Below are positions 1 to 8,903 of a stretch of DNA of 32,717 nucleotides, one piece after another (the stretch's first letter is position 1; every line of letters begins with the position of its first letter). Below the pieces are notes generated by a model that had not been told where the DNA came from, did not search any database, and worked only from the letters and a program-made list of their open reading frames with translations. A program made the translations under genes and the position numbers. Source of the DNA: Penium margaritaceum (Eukaryota; Streptophyta; Zygnematophyceae; Desmidiales; Peniaceae). Where the stretch lies: contig SZWC01004774.1 of assembly GCA_023375785.1 (NCBI GenBank), positions 87,819 through 120,535 of the forward strand, given 5' to 3'.

Positions 1-401
1 AGCTGACGGAGGCGCTCCTGTAGAAGGCGAATCTCCCGCTCCTGGGAGTCATCCTGGAAGCCTGGCATGAATGGCTCGTCATCAAGGAGGTCCGCAGGTG
101 GTGGTGAGACCACGCCAGGAGGTGAAGCAGGCGGGGCGCCTGTCACCGGCGCCTGAGCCGAGTGCTGGGTGGAGGCCGCAATGCCGACAGCTCCCTCGGA
201 GATCCGCGGAGGAGCCGTGGACTGAGCGCGTAGGAGCTCAGTCAGCGTGCGGATCGCGTCAGTCTGCTCTCGCTACAGACGACGCATCTCCTCCTGCTGA
301 CTGCGCAGGTCCTCAATGGCCTGCGAGCGAGGGCTCAATACCCCTGAAGAAGAGGAGGAGGGATCACCTGGTCCCTTGTCCTTGTCGTCGGGCGACCTCA
401 T
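1..401 (-). pseudogene. gag-like N-terminus of retroelement 1, interrupted by one stop, cut by the window edge
   Basis: Read on the minus strand from an ATG at 401-399, the frame stays open to the window edge except for one TAG at 275-273. It begins MRSPDDKDKG, followed by a serine run, a charged Q/E/R-rich stretch that looks like a coiled coil (residues about 27-60, with the stop at its centre), a Pro/Ala-rich linker, and another charged segment ending QERLRQ at the edge. Position fits gag: it lies downstream, in the element's sense, of an initiator-Met primer-binding site at 1344-1333. The TAG sits among Gln and Arg codons and could be one C-to-T change from CAG. The protein has no recognised catalytic motif, so gag is inferred from context and composition. 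It could also be another first ORF of the element. Confidence 0.55.
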
Positions 402-525
402 GTCGCCGCTCACTATGGGACGACAGGTCAACTTTGCCGGATTTCAAAACTGACTGTGTTTCTCGAGGAGTTGAAATGCTGGCAACTTTTGACTTTTCGG
501 TTGAAAACTTGGCTAAGTGTTATGC

Positions 526-594
526 TGACGTCAGCAGGTGGTTGCTGACGTCAGCACGACCTGATGACGTCAGCAACCAACAATGCTGACGTCA
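526..594. promoter_or_regulatory. Cluster of four TGACGTCA palindromes in the element 1 leader
   Basis: Exact TGACGTCA occurs at 526-533, 546-553, 565-572 and 587-594, spaced 20, 19 and 22 bp apart, about two helical turns. Three of the four are flanked as GCTGACGTCAGC, making a 12-bp palindrome. TGACGTCA is the CRE / TGA-type bZIP site in animals and plants. The cluster lies in the transcribed leader between PBS and gag. Binding is not shown; sequence and spacing are. Confidence 0.6.
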
Positions 595-619
595 GCTCGT
601 CCCCTCCTTTTTCTTTTTT

Positions 620-1320
620 TTTCTTGTCACGGTTTTACCGCCGCGCGGTGGCGCGCGGCAGCTCCGCGGAAGCTGCGAAGCAGCTTCCGCCCAGCTGCTG
701 CTGCAGCTGTGTTGTCAGCTGCAGCAGCAGCTGCGTAGCTGCGCGTGCAGCGGTGGCAGCGGCGGCTGCGCTGCTGCTGCTGCTGCTGCTGCGCGCGGCG
801 GCCGCTGCTGCGCGCGGCGCTGCTGCTGCGCGCTGCAGCTGCTGCTGGTTGCCGCCGCCGCGCGCTGCTGCTGGTTGCCGCCGCCGCGCGCTGCTGCTGC
901 TGCCACTGCTGCGCTGCTGCTGCCGTCGCGACTGCCGCTGCTGCTGCTGTGCCGCTGCCGCTGCTGCGCTGCTGCTGCCGACGCTGCTGCTGTACTGCTG
1001 CTACCGCCGCTGCTGCCACGCTGCTGTGGCGGCCACTGCTGCTGCGCTGCTGCTGCTGCGCGGCTGCCGCCGCCGCCTCTGCTGCTGCTGCTCTGCTGCT
1101 GCGGCTGTGGGGGGGGGTGGCGGCTGCACGCACCGCAGGCGCCACACGCCTCTGTGTGGCGGTACGCGCTGCTGCTGCTGCCTCAGCAGCTACGATCTCA
1201 CGTGGTGGGTGGAGTACGAGGACGGCGACCGGCCGTCTCCAACGGGTCCCAGAAGAACTGCTGCAGCGGTGACTCTCACTGCTGCTGCTCTGCTGCGTCT
1301 CTGCTGCGCAGCTCAGTGAG
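620..1320. repeat. GC-rich imperfect trinucleotide tract (CTG/CAG and GCN) in the leader of element 1
   Basis: About 700 bp dominated by CTG, GCT, GCC and GCG triplets with frequent interruptions, including GC-only stretches and a G8 run near 1110. It lacks stops in several frames on both strands, so long Gln/Ala/Ser or Cys/Leu/Arg readings appear. These are composition artefacts, because no frame shows a non-repetitive protein. It occupies most of the untranslated leader between PBS and gag and would fold strongly in the RNA. Confidence 0.75.
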
Positions 1321-1332
1321 AACTGTCTCACT

Positions 1333-1344
1333 GCTCTGATACCA
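1333..1344 (-). other. Primer-binding site (initiator-Met tRNA type), element 1
   Basis: The minus strand reads TGGTATCAGAGC, the complement of the 3' end of plant-type initiator-Met tRNA and the usual PBS of many plant LTR retrotransposons. It directly abuts an LTR end ending in CA (minus sense) at 1345. This fixes the element's orientation as minus. Confidence 0.85.
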
Positions 1345-2294
1345 TGAGAAAGTGCGTAGAAGCTTCCTAGCAACACGGCCGCTGACCGGGCGTCAGTGCC
1401 TAGTCAGACGGTGACGACAAGCACAGGTCGTACACACAACGGTAAGGGTTTGGCTAGGAGACACAAGTCCAAGTGTCAGAATGCTTCAATATAGCATATG
1501 CAGAGAGAAATGACAACTGACAGGTCCAGGGCATAAATACCTGCCGCGGCGCACGGCGGGTGTCGCACGCGGCAGTCCAAGAGCTGTCCTAAAACCGGCC
1601 CAAAACCACTGTTTTGGCCGTAACTCTGCGCACACATGTCAGAATCCTACGCCGTCTGAACCTAGACNGGCTAGGAGACACAAGTCCAAGTGTCAGAATG
1701 CTTCAATATAGCATATGCAGAGAGAAATGACAACTGACAGGTCCAGGGCATGAATACCTGCCGCGGCGCACGGCGGGTGTCGTACGCGGCAGTCCAAGAG
1801 CTGTCCTAAAACCGGCCCAAAACCACTGTTTTGGTCGTAACTCTGCGCACACATGTCAGAATCCTACGCCGTCTGAACCTAGACATGCAGAATCAAAAGA
1901 CGCACGCAACGACTGGTCACATGCATGCATCCATCGACTGACAGCGAGTATACAATGCAAAAACATGCAAATGGGCCTCATGCCCAGTCCGCCGAAAGGC
2001 GCCTGCAAGACGTAGAAGACACAGCAAGAAGTCCCGGTGACATCTGGGGCTCTGGGACAGTGGTCGGTCAGCTCCGGATGGGTAGTCCGCCGCCTGTCGT
2101 CACGCCGGTGTCACCAGGGCCACCTGCATCAGGGATCTGCACGAGTATGGACACGGCCGAGTGGTCACAGTAAACTGTACAGGAACGGCACAAATCACAA
2201 CAATTGATGATGTCAGCATGTCGGCGCTGCATCGCATGTTGCGTCGACATGAAGCGATTTTGCGCTATTTGTGGGTAAAACGTTAACATTCTCA
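1345..2294 (-). repeat. Probable 5' LTR of element 1 (outer boundary uncertain)
   Basis: The inner edge at 1345 is set by the adjacent PBS. On the plus strand the segment starts TGAGAA and a matching TTCTCA ends at 2294, giving about 950 bp with 6-bp inverted termini. A match this short can arise by chance, so the outer edge is tentative. A minus-strand TATATT core at about 1494-1489 and again about 1711-1706, and TATTTATG further upstream, are candidate promoter elements. Short open frames inside are not believed to be genes. Confidence 0.45.
1452..1884 (-). repeat. 216-bp tandem duplication inside the LTR of element 1, with an N at the junction
   Basis: Copies 1452-1667 and 1669-1884 are both 216 bp and differ at only three positions, all transitions (A/G, C/T, C/T). 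The single base between them is the ambiguous N at 1668. The unit contains the candidate TATA regions, so a real duplication would double the LTR promoter. The N exactly at the join also allows an uncollapsed assembly overlap. Confidence 0.9.
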
Positions 2295-2760
2295 GGTCAC
2301 TAGGTAAGGGAGTCTTATTCTTCCAAACACGAGGTAAACTAGTTTTATTCTTCCAAACGTTGGGCAGAGCATACACGGAATCAAATTTCGTGGGTAATCC
2401 CTACATGTACCCAACCGCTAGACTAGAGTACATTTCTGAAGGCAGGGTGGGCTACACTAATACCAAAGTAGCCTCGGCTTTGGACTAAGTCAGGATTTGG
2501 GAAGAAAATATACAAAAAAAACCGAAGAAAATGCAAGAACGCCAAACAAATAGTATGCCAAACCCATGTTTTGGCATAGAACCTTTTTCAAACAAATTCA
2601 GAGAAGGTTATCATCTTAGGCGAAGAGTTTCACGGCCCTATCGTACAGGAGTCCCTCAACTCCATTTAATGTCCTCATAATCATGACCTGCCTCGCAATC
2701 AATGGAATTTTTGGCCTGCCATTCCGGCCTGAGACATTCGAAACCTAGAAGTTTCCTACA
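2295..2760. other. Spacer between elements 1 and 2; one hairpin, no gene seen
   Basis: No coding or family similarity is recognised. A perfect 9-bp inverted repeat TATGCCAAA / TTTGGCATA lies at 2554-2562 and 2570-2578 with a 7-bp loop. Confidence 0.5.
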
Positions 2761-3317
2761 TGTTCTTTTACGTCGATTGGAGTGTAGATGGTGAACAGGT
2801 AGAAGTTAAGAAGCAAAACATGATCTAGAATTTGGGACACTTCAGCAATTTATAATTGGCGGTAAGTGTTCTTCAATGACAAGTGTCGAAATGTTCGAAC
2901 ATAAATATACAAGTGTCGAGTTTTGAATGAAGAATAGTCGGAGTCGTTGGGTCGATTGTCAAGCGACTTGTGCGGAGTCGCGTCGTGAGTGGTCGGATTT
3001 GAGAAGGTCCGTCTAGAAGTCGTGGGACTTCAAGAATCAACGGTGAAGATGCAAGATGCATCTTTATGAATCCAGATTCTTCGTGAAGCGTCGAGAAGTC
3101 GATCGAAAGGTTTTGACACTCCTGTTCATAGGTTTGCGAGAGTGGTAGAAGCAAACGGAATGTTTGGTAATATCCATTTAGGGCGAAGCAGCCGTCTAGT
3201 TTGTCCTCGACCGTCGGAGTGAATATCGTGGTCTTCGCGACGCAGAGGTCTGTTTTTGTATCAACAGAAATGCCGACTCAGGAAAGTTATCAACTCATGT
3301 ACGTATGGTACGTAACA
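2761..3317 (-). repeat. 3' LTR of element 2
   Basis: About 557 bp, matching 8350-8903 along its length with many substitutions. The inner end CGTAACA (3311-3317) is the inverse of the TGTTACG that begins the other LTR. The outer end begins TGTTC with a small insertion relative to its partner. It adjoins the polypurine tract at 3318. Confidence 0.85.
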
Positions 3318-3337
3318 CTTCCACCCCCCCCCCTTTT
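3318..3337 (-). other. Polypurine tract of element 2
   Basis: On the minus strand this is 20 nt of purines with one T: four A, ten G, T, then GGAAG, immediately before the 3' LTR. This is the expected plus-strand primer site. Its position independently confirms the LTR edge at 3317. Confidence 0.85.
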
Positions 3338-3383
3338 AGGCGCGACGTCCCAGCGCGCGTACAAATGTGGCCCGGAGTGTGCG

Positions 3384-3650
3384 GTAGTAGCCGTGGACGA
3401 GATGATCGATTTCTCCGAGGTTGTCGTAGGTTTCCCAGCTGTTGTGCGCGGCGTCATAGCCGTGCCACTTGACGAGATATTCTGTTGTCTTGCCTCGTCA
3501 AGGATTACTGAGGATTTCCTAGATGACATACTCCGTGTCTTCGTCCCCTTGAACGGGAGGTGGAGGAGGGACCTCTCTGCCAGGGAATTTCTCTCCGGGG
3601 TCCTGGTAGCGCATGAGCCTGCTGACATGAAGCATTGGATGAATTTTCAT
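3384..3650 (-). pseudogene. Integrase C-terminal tail and chromodomain, element 2
   Basis: Minus-strand reading gives IHPMLHVSRL, the conserved end of the Ty3/Gypsy integrase C-terminal (GPY/F) module. After a Pro-rich linker comes a chromodomain, with EYLVKWHGYDAAHNSWE and the downstream NL typical of HP1-like chromodomains. Aromatic cage positions are Tyr (DTEY), Trp (VKWHGY) and a Tyr where many families have Trp/Tyr (ETYDNL). Two stops break it: TAG at 3521-3519 and TGA at 3500-3498. In the known family this domain steers integration into methyl-histone-marked chromatin. Here it can no longer be made as one piece. Confidence 0.85.
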
Positions 3651-4920
3651 AGTGTCAGAGATTTTGAGTCATGCAAACACAAGCGTTTGCATGCGCTCGA
3701 TCTCAAACGGTCCCAGCCATCGAGCTTTGAGTTTCGGACATTCGGATCCTCGGAGCTTGATGTTCGCCAAACTGAGGGGGTCTTCATTGCACGCGACGAA
3801 GATGTCGTCGCTACGATGTCGGTCAGCTGCTCGCTTCATTGCTGCTTGTGTCTTTACCAGAGTCTATCGTGTTTCCTCCCAGATGGTGGTGAAGTCACGA
3901 CATTGGAAGACGACAAATGTAATACTGATGCGACTCAAGAGTCTAGCTAGTGTGGCGAGAAGTTTCCATACACCACTTCAAACGGAGTTTTACCATTTGT
4001 CGTGGGAACCGTCGAATTAAATGCGATTTCGGCGGTCGGGAGTTTTTGTGCCCAATCCGTCTCATGAGGTTTGCATAGTGTTTGGAGCAATTGTTCGAGT
4101 GTGTGATTTATCGGCTTGGTTAGACCGTTGGTTTGAGGATGAAACGTCACTGAAAGTTGAATTCTGCTATTGTAGCGAGTCATCAGTTTGTGCCAAAAAC
4201 GGCTCGTGAATTGACCGTCTCTGTCGTTTGTGATTGTTCTCGGTACTCCGTGTAGCCGCACGATGTTGTTTAGAAACATTCGTGCTGTTCCCTCGGTTGC
4301 GACGGTGGTTGTTTTTGTTATGAAGAGGAATGTTTTGGAAATCCTGTTGACAACCACGAGGATTGCGTCATATCCCTTGGGCATAACCAGTAATCTCGTG
4401 ACGAAGTCTATGAAGATGTCTGTCCATGGTTGCGTTGGAACGGGGAGCGACTGCAGAAGTCCACGTGGCCTCGTGCGGCAAGATTTTTGTCGCTGACATG
4501 TGTCGCGAGTCTTCCAGAAGTTCGCCACGTCGGATTGCATCTTGTCCCACCAATAGTTTTTTGCCAGCTTTTTCAGCGTCTTGTCCTCTCCGAAGTGTCC
4601 ACCTGGACCGGTGTCATTGCATTCCTCAAGCAGCATACAAAGAAGTTCATCATTTGGGTAAACGACCACTTGGTGAGTAAAGCGTTGTTGCCAGTTGGGT
4701 GCATCGAACCATAACTCGGTTTTCTAATATCCGCCGTGCTGGTCGTAGCCCCTTGCAAACAATTACTTGAGGTACGGGTCTTGCTACAGTTGAAAGGTTG
4801 CCACGTCGGCCAGTAAATCTGGTCGGTGGTTGAGTGCATCCGCCTGGTTGATTGTGCCTGGTCGGTACTCGATTTCGTAGTCGAACCCACACTCAAGGAA
4901 GTTCATCCATCGGGTTTGAC
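3650..4920 (-). pseudogene. Integrase with upstream linker, element 2
   Basis: The frame runs from the end of RNase H (WMNFLECGFDY) through a linker broken by TAG 4786-4784, TAA 4765-4763 and TAG 4726-4724, into an open integrase of 240 codons (4669-3947). The HHCC zinc finger is damaged: the first His is Asn (ECNDT) and the first Cys is Arg (TRDTC), while GGHFG and the second Cys remain. In the catalytic core Asp88 (IFIDF) and Asp149 (TNDRD) are present, but the Glu that should lie 35 residues on is Lys185 (TKPIN, codon 4117-4115, AAG where GAG is expected). The DDX35E triad is therefore lost. Residues are counted from 4669. Confidence 0.9.
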
Positions 4921-4921
4921 G

Positions 4922-5400
4922 TCAGCTGAGATTTGGCTTCGTCTTCAAATGTTTTAACTCATGGTGGTCGGTGCACACGATGCATCGACCAAACTCCATG
5001 CAGCATCGCCATGTCTTGAACGCGTGCACGACCGCCAGCATCTCCTTTTCTTTCATCGCGTACTTACGTTTTGGTCCTCGTATTTTTTGAGACATGTAGG
5101 AAACCGGTTGTTTGCCGTTGCCATGGTCTTGAAGAAGAATCATGCCAATGGCTCGCTCTGATGCATCCGTAGCCATGACGTAGTCGATCGTTGGATCAGA
5201 TGATTGTAGGGTTGGTACCGAGGTCAAACCGTTCCGCAAAGCAATAAACGCTTCTTGTTCGCTGTCTCCCTGCCGCCACTCGTTCTCTTTTTGAGTGAGG
5301 TCGGAAAAGGCACTGACACTCGGGCATAGTCTAGCACAAATCGCCTGTAGCAATTGCAGAAACTGAGAGAAACCTGAAATTCTCAAACGTTGGTCGGCGT
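4922..5400 (-). pseudogene. RNase H domain, element 2
   Basis: The open stretch from 5407 contains DYVMATDASERAIG (first catalytic Asp, codon 5167-5165), SYMSQK, YAMKEKEMLAVVHAF (catalytic Glu) and VCTDHHELKHL (third Asp), so all three acidic residues survive. It ends at a TGA (4924-4922) exactly where the reading continues into RQTRWMNF. Family members usually have Arg here, so CGA-to-TGA is likely. A one-base loss near 5303-5310 separates it from the RT frame. Confidence 0.9.
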
Positions 5401-6090
5401 TGGCCAATCAGTGAGTGCTGCTACTTTTTTTGGATCCATGGTGATCCGTCCACCGTTGATGACGTGATCCAAAAACTCAATCAAACAATGACCGAAATCC
5501 CATCTCAAGATTTTTCCCAAAAAAATCTCTTTGTAAAACTTTGAGAACTTTTCGGAGATGTCCACTGTGCTTCACTGAGGTGCGGCTGTACACCCGGATG
5601 TCGTTGAGGTACACTACGACGAAATCATCGAGGTACGGTGAGAAGATGTTCATTGCTGCCATAAATGTTGCCAGGACATTTTTGAGTCCAAATGGCATGA
5701 CCGTGAACTCGAAAGCCTGTAGCGGGTTTGGAATGCCGTTTTCTTGATGTCTACGGCTGCCACGCGGTTCTGGTGGTATCCATTGGGTAAGTCGATTTTG
5801 CTGAAATTCGGGCCCCTCGGAGTTGGTGAAAAATTTCATGAGCTCGAGGAAGAGGGTAGCGGTTCTTGATGGTAGCATCGTTCAACGCCCAAGAGTCCAC
5901 CCACATCCGCATCTAGCCAGTTTTCTTTTCACGAGTAGTACTAGCGTGGCATATGGTGACGTGGATGAGCGGATGAACCCCCGACCGAGCATCTTTTTTA
6001 GCTACTTTCTGAGCTCAGTCGGCTTGTGATCGCTCACACAATAGGCCCCTCCGGTGGTAGGTCTGCTACCTCGCTTTAGTTCAATGCGAT
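5383..6090 (-). pseudogene. Reverse transcriptase, element 2
   Basis: Conserved blocks in order are LDRIELKRG, the palm segment [40 protein letters not shown] (motif A Asp intact), [10 protein letters not shown], and [13 protein letters not shown]. The catalytic YxDD is YLND (Asn codon 5605-5603, AAC), so the first Asp is lost by an apparent G-to-A change. Then come [12 protein letters not shown] and DPKKVAALTDWPTPTNV. Stops lie at 6004-6002 (TAG), 5915-5913 (TAG) and 5385-5383 (TGA). One-base frameshifts lie near 5808, near 5714, and between about 5500 and 5560. The enzyme is dead several times over. Confidence 0.9.
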
Positions 6091-6105
6091 CTAAACCTGG
6101 TCAGC

Positions 6106-6162
6106 ACAAACTCCTGAAGACTTTGCCTCCTCGCTGAGGAGGCAAAGTCTTCAGGAGTTTGT
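6106..6162. repeat. Perfect 57-bp foldback (27-bp arms, 3-bp spacer) inside pol of element 2
   Basis: Arms 6106-6132 and 6136-6162 are exact reverse complements around GCT (6133-6135). The right-hand copy (6136-6162), read on minus, is the natural coding sequence at the protease-RT junction (FPDKLLKTLPP). The left arm adds an inverted copy in place of normal coding sequence. Confidence 0.95.
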
Positions 6163-6800
6163 CGGGAAAGACATTCACAAATTCCTCAATGAGTGGTACG
6201 AACTCTTCAGGTATCACAGCAAACTTTGATGATACCAATGAGGCTCATGAGGCCAATGATGAGTCAGTTGTTGCCTCTTCCGCCTCTCCCATTGGCTTGA
6301 GATGTACGAGCCACACAGGAGCTCCTCGTCGTATAAAGTGCTTGGCCACATTGAGCGGTATCGACTGTACCGGATGTCGCTTTTTGGCTTTTGTAGCTTC
6401 TTCTGATGCTTCAACCTCTGCTGCTTCCACTGTCAGCTTCCATCCTGCATGTGGAAGTTGACGTTTGGCACAATTAATCTCCACGTGGACGTCTCTGTTG
6501 TTCCAGTCGACCTACGGATTGTGCTTTTACAAAAAATCTCTTCCGAGGATGATTTCATGGTCGGTCATTGGACAAGTCCTCCAGACTGTTACATCCCGTA
6601 GATCTCCAACTTGTAGTCGTAATGGTTCTTAGAGTCTCCGTATCTGCAGTCTCCCGTCGACAGTTTTTCCTCCAAACATCCCCGGTTAGGTCTGCAAACC
6701 CAGCTTGCGGACCATGTCGTTCCTTACGAGTCTGTGTGAAACTCCTCCATCTAATAGTGCTGGTACCATTCAACGACAGCTGTATCCTCAAGGCTGAACT
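6163..6800 (-). pseudogene. Retropepsin-like protease and linker to RT, element 2
   Basis: Minus-strand reading gives VPALLDGGVSHRLVR, the active-site loop of a Ty3/Gypsy aspartic protease. The triplet is DGG (6751-6743) rather than DTG or DSG. The second conserved block, HEIILGRDFL, precedes KHNP and VDWNNRDVHVE, with stops TAA 6529-6527 and TAG 6514-6512 between them. The linker continues to AVIPEEFVPLIEEFVNVF, with a TGA at 6247-6245, and ends at the foldback. Some frame changes occur between the two protease blocks. Confidence 0.8.
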
Positions 6801-6989
6801 TTTAGTAGTATCGCCAGCTGGTTTTCCTCTTATCTCTCGTTGAACTTTGCGATCTCAGAAACCAACTGCGGCAGTGTGGGCCGTTCAGATGGGCAATCAT
6901 TCAGTGCAGATCGCTCCTCATGGACAAGAGCCGTGCCTTTCACTCCTGCACTTTGTCGTTTCCTGACTCATTTTTCTGTGACTTCCCCC

Positions 6990-8299
6990 CCTTTTTGGCC
7001 TTCTACTTGCTCCAAAAATTGCGGGCGATGTGGCTGACTTTTCTGCAGTTGTAGCAGGTTCGCGTATCTTCCTGGTTGACGGCGTCCACTTCCATCGGAG
7101 TCGAGGAGTCCGTCGACTGGTTTTTTATAATTCCACGATGATTTTTGTTAGGAGGTTGCCAGTCGTAGGATTCCTGGATCCGAGCATTGTAGACAGCGTT
7201 GTCGATCCTTTTGCTGCTGCAGTCATAAGCGCCAAGTCGTTCGGGATGCCAAAAATAGCGATTGCTTGCCGGATGTCTCGCTTGAGGACGTTGTTGTGGT
7301 GAAATAGAGTTCGTCTGGGGCGATGTCTGCTCCGGTGATGATCTCGTGGAATCTCCATGTGTACTCCACTACGTTGGATTGCTTACGTAGACGATGGACT
7401 GCTGACGTAGATGCTGGAGCTTGTACCGTGCATCAAACTTCCCGTTCTGTCATCCAATGCGTATGAGTATTGCGCACAAAACTTCATTCCAGTCAGTTGC
7501 TGGCGTCAGCGCATCTTGTCACTGTGGGTTGATCTGCTCCAAGGGTAGAACGCCTGTGGTTGGTGATGTGAGACGGGCACCATGGGCCGATGATGATTCT
7601 CCGCCGGTCTTCTGCTACCGTTGGATGGTCTTTAGATTGGACCACCAACTTAACCACGAGCTATGCAAAAGCACGGCCGCGAGGTCAATTTTCTTTTCAT
7701 TTTCATTGATCCTAGCAGCGGTGAAGTACACCTCCAAAATCGTGAGCCACATCCAAACCGTCGGTCCCTTTGAGTTGGTGGGATAGAATGATTCTGGTGG
7801 AGCCGGACGAACATTGGGTTTGCTCGAGAGTTGGGATTTTCTCGCGACAAGCACCGCTTCATGCGCACTTGCGTTGCAAAGAGCCTCTATTGCCACGTTG
7901 AGTTGTTGGAGCAGGTGGTTGTTGATTCCCTTGAGTGTGGAGATTCTTTTTGCCAGTTCCTCGTTGATCCGTGCCTGTCAACCAGTGCCACCTGTCGTCC
8001 CTACTGTAATCGTCGAGGGTGTTGGGAGGGACGGTTTATCACTGTCGAGTCCGTGACCGGATTGGTCGTTAGAGCCGTAGGGGTTGTCCAGCTGCCAAAA
8101 GGCCTGCTACGCCAGCATTCGCTGTTGCGGTAGGGTTCGCGTGCATCGACACGTTTTGCTCCTCCACCAGCGAAGTCGTCGCCAAAGATCTGCTGCCGGT
8201 GGCCAGTTGCGTTCGCTTGCCTCACGTCGTAGTTGCGAAGTCTGCAAAGTCTTGACGTGCGAGATGCGCTAACGGCTTGTAGGAGGTAGCCCTTGCCAT
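6990..8299 (-). pseudogene. Gag polyprotein, element 2
   Basis: A start ATG at 8299-8297 opens MARATSYKPLAHLARQDF and runs about 75 codons with one TGA (8224-8222). After frame shifts, a coiled-coil-like stretch QARINEELAKRI (just after TGA 7980-7978) leads into an open frame that includes PTVWMWLTILEVYFTAARIN and WLSWW (to 7615). This is the capsid-type region of retrotransposon gag. A zinc knuckle follows at 7056-7015: CYNCRKVSHIARNF, i.e. C-x2-C-x4-H-x4 with Phe in place of the last Cys (codon 7017-7015). Gag packages the element RNA; this copy is disrupted. Confidence 0.8.
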
Positions 8300-8335
8300 G
8301 AGTAAAGTAGTCGGATGCCTCTCTAGCACCGCTGC

Positions 8336-8347
8336 GCTCTGATACCA
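8336..8347 (-). other. Primer-binding site (initiator-Met tRNA type), element 2
   Basis: Minus-strand TGGTATCAGAGC is the same 12-mer as in element 1, two bases inside the 5' LTR end. Confidence 0.9.
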
Positions 8348-8349
8348 AG

Positions 8350-8903
8350 TGTTACGCTGTATGGAGCCTAGATGGTGAATAGGTAGAAGTTGTGAGGCAA
8401 TACACGATTTAGAATCTGGGACACTTGAGCAATTTATGATTAGTAGTAAATGTACTTCGATGACAAGTGTCAAAATGGTCAAACATGTATATACAAGTAT
8501 CAAGTTAGGAATGAAGCATAGTTGGGGCCGTTGGGTCAGTTTTCGAGCGAAGCGTGCGCAGTCGCGTCGTGAGTGGTCGGATTTTGAGAATGTCCGCCGA
8601 GAAGTCGGGGGTCTTCAAGAATCGACGGTGGACATGCGAGATGCATCTCTATAAATCCAGATTCATCGTGAAGCGTCGAGAAGTCGACCGAAAGGTCGTG
8701 ACACTTCTGTTTGTAGGTTCTCGAGAGTGGTCAAAGCTGTCGAAATGTTCGAAAACATCCACTGAGGGCGGGTCACTTGGTCAGATTTTCCCTCAACCAT
8801 TGGAGTGAATATCGTGGTCTTCGTGACGCGGTGGGCTGTTTGTGTAGTAATATAAATGCCCACTCGGGAAGACTAGGGACTCGTGTACTTGTGGTACGTA
8901 ACA
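8350..8903 (-). repeat. 5' LTR of element 2
   Basis: 554 bp, with perfect 7-bp inverted termini TGTTACG (8350-8356) and CGTAACA (8897-8903). A TATATA core at 8487-8492 is a candidate promoter for leftward transcription into the element. Confidence 0.9.

Larger units (their letters stand above)
1..2294 (-). mobile_element. 5' part of an LTR retrotransposon (element 1), minus strand, truncated by the window edge
   Basis: Reading right to left: an LTR (about 2294-1345), a PBS directly against it (1344-1333), a long leader (1332-402) and the start of a gag-like ORF (401-1). The rest of the element lies outside the window. The left (3') boundary of the LTR is firm because of the PBS. The far boundary is a guess based on a 6-bp inverted terminus. 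Superfamily cannot be decided because no pol is present; the leader and LTR look unlike those of elements 2 and 3. Confidence 0.7.
2761..8903 (-). mobile_element. Complete but dead chromovirus (Ty3/Gypsy LTR retrotransposon), element 2
   Basis: Minus-strand order: 5' LTR (8903-8350), PBS (8347-8336), gag, protease, RT, RNase H, integrase, chromodomain, polypurine tract (3337-3318), 3' LTR (3317-2761). RT before integrase is the Ty3/Gypsy order, and the C-terminal chromodomain marks a chromovirus. Length is about 6.1 kb, normal for the group. At least 13 in-frame stops and several one-base frameshifts, plus lost catalytic residues in RT and integrase, show it is non-autonomous. The flanking pentamers (2756-2760 CTACA, 8904-8908 TGTCC) do not match, so no target-site duplication is visible. 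The LTRs are clearly diverged, so the insertion is old. Confidence 0.9.

Noticed and set aside
627..1376. Long frames on both strands rich in Gln/Ala/Ser or Cys/Leu/Arg
   Set aside because: They follow from a GC-rich triplet repeat that lacks stop codons; no frame has non-repetitive protein-like sequence, and the place is the leader of a retroelement.
3201..3950. 250-codon plus-strand frame across 3201-3950
   Set aside because: It is antisense to the integrase tail and chromodomain of element 2 and runs into its LTR; the minus-strand reading is the recognisable one.
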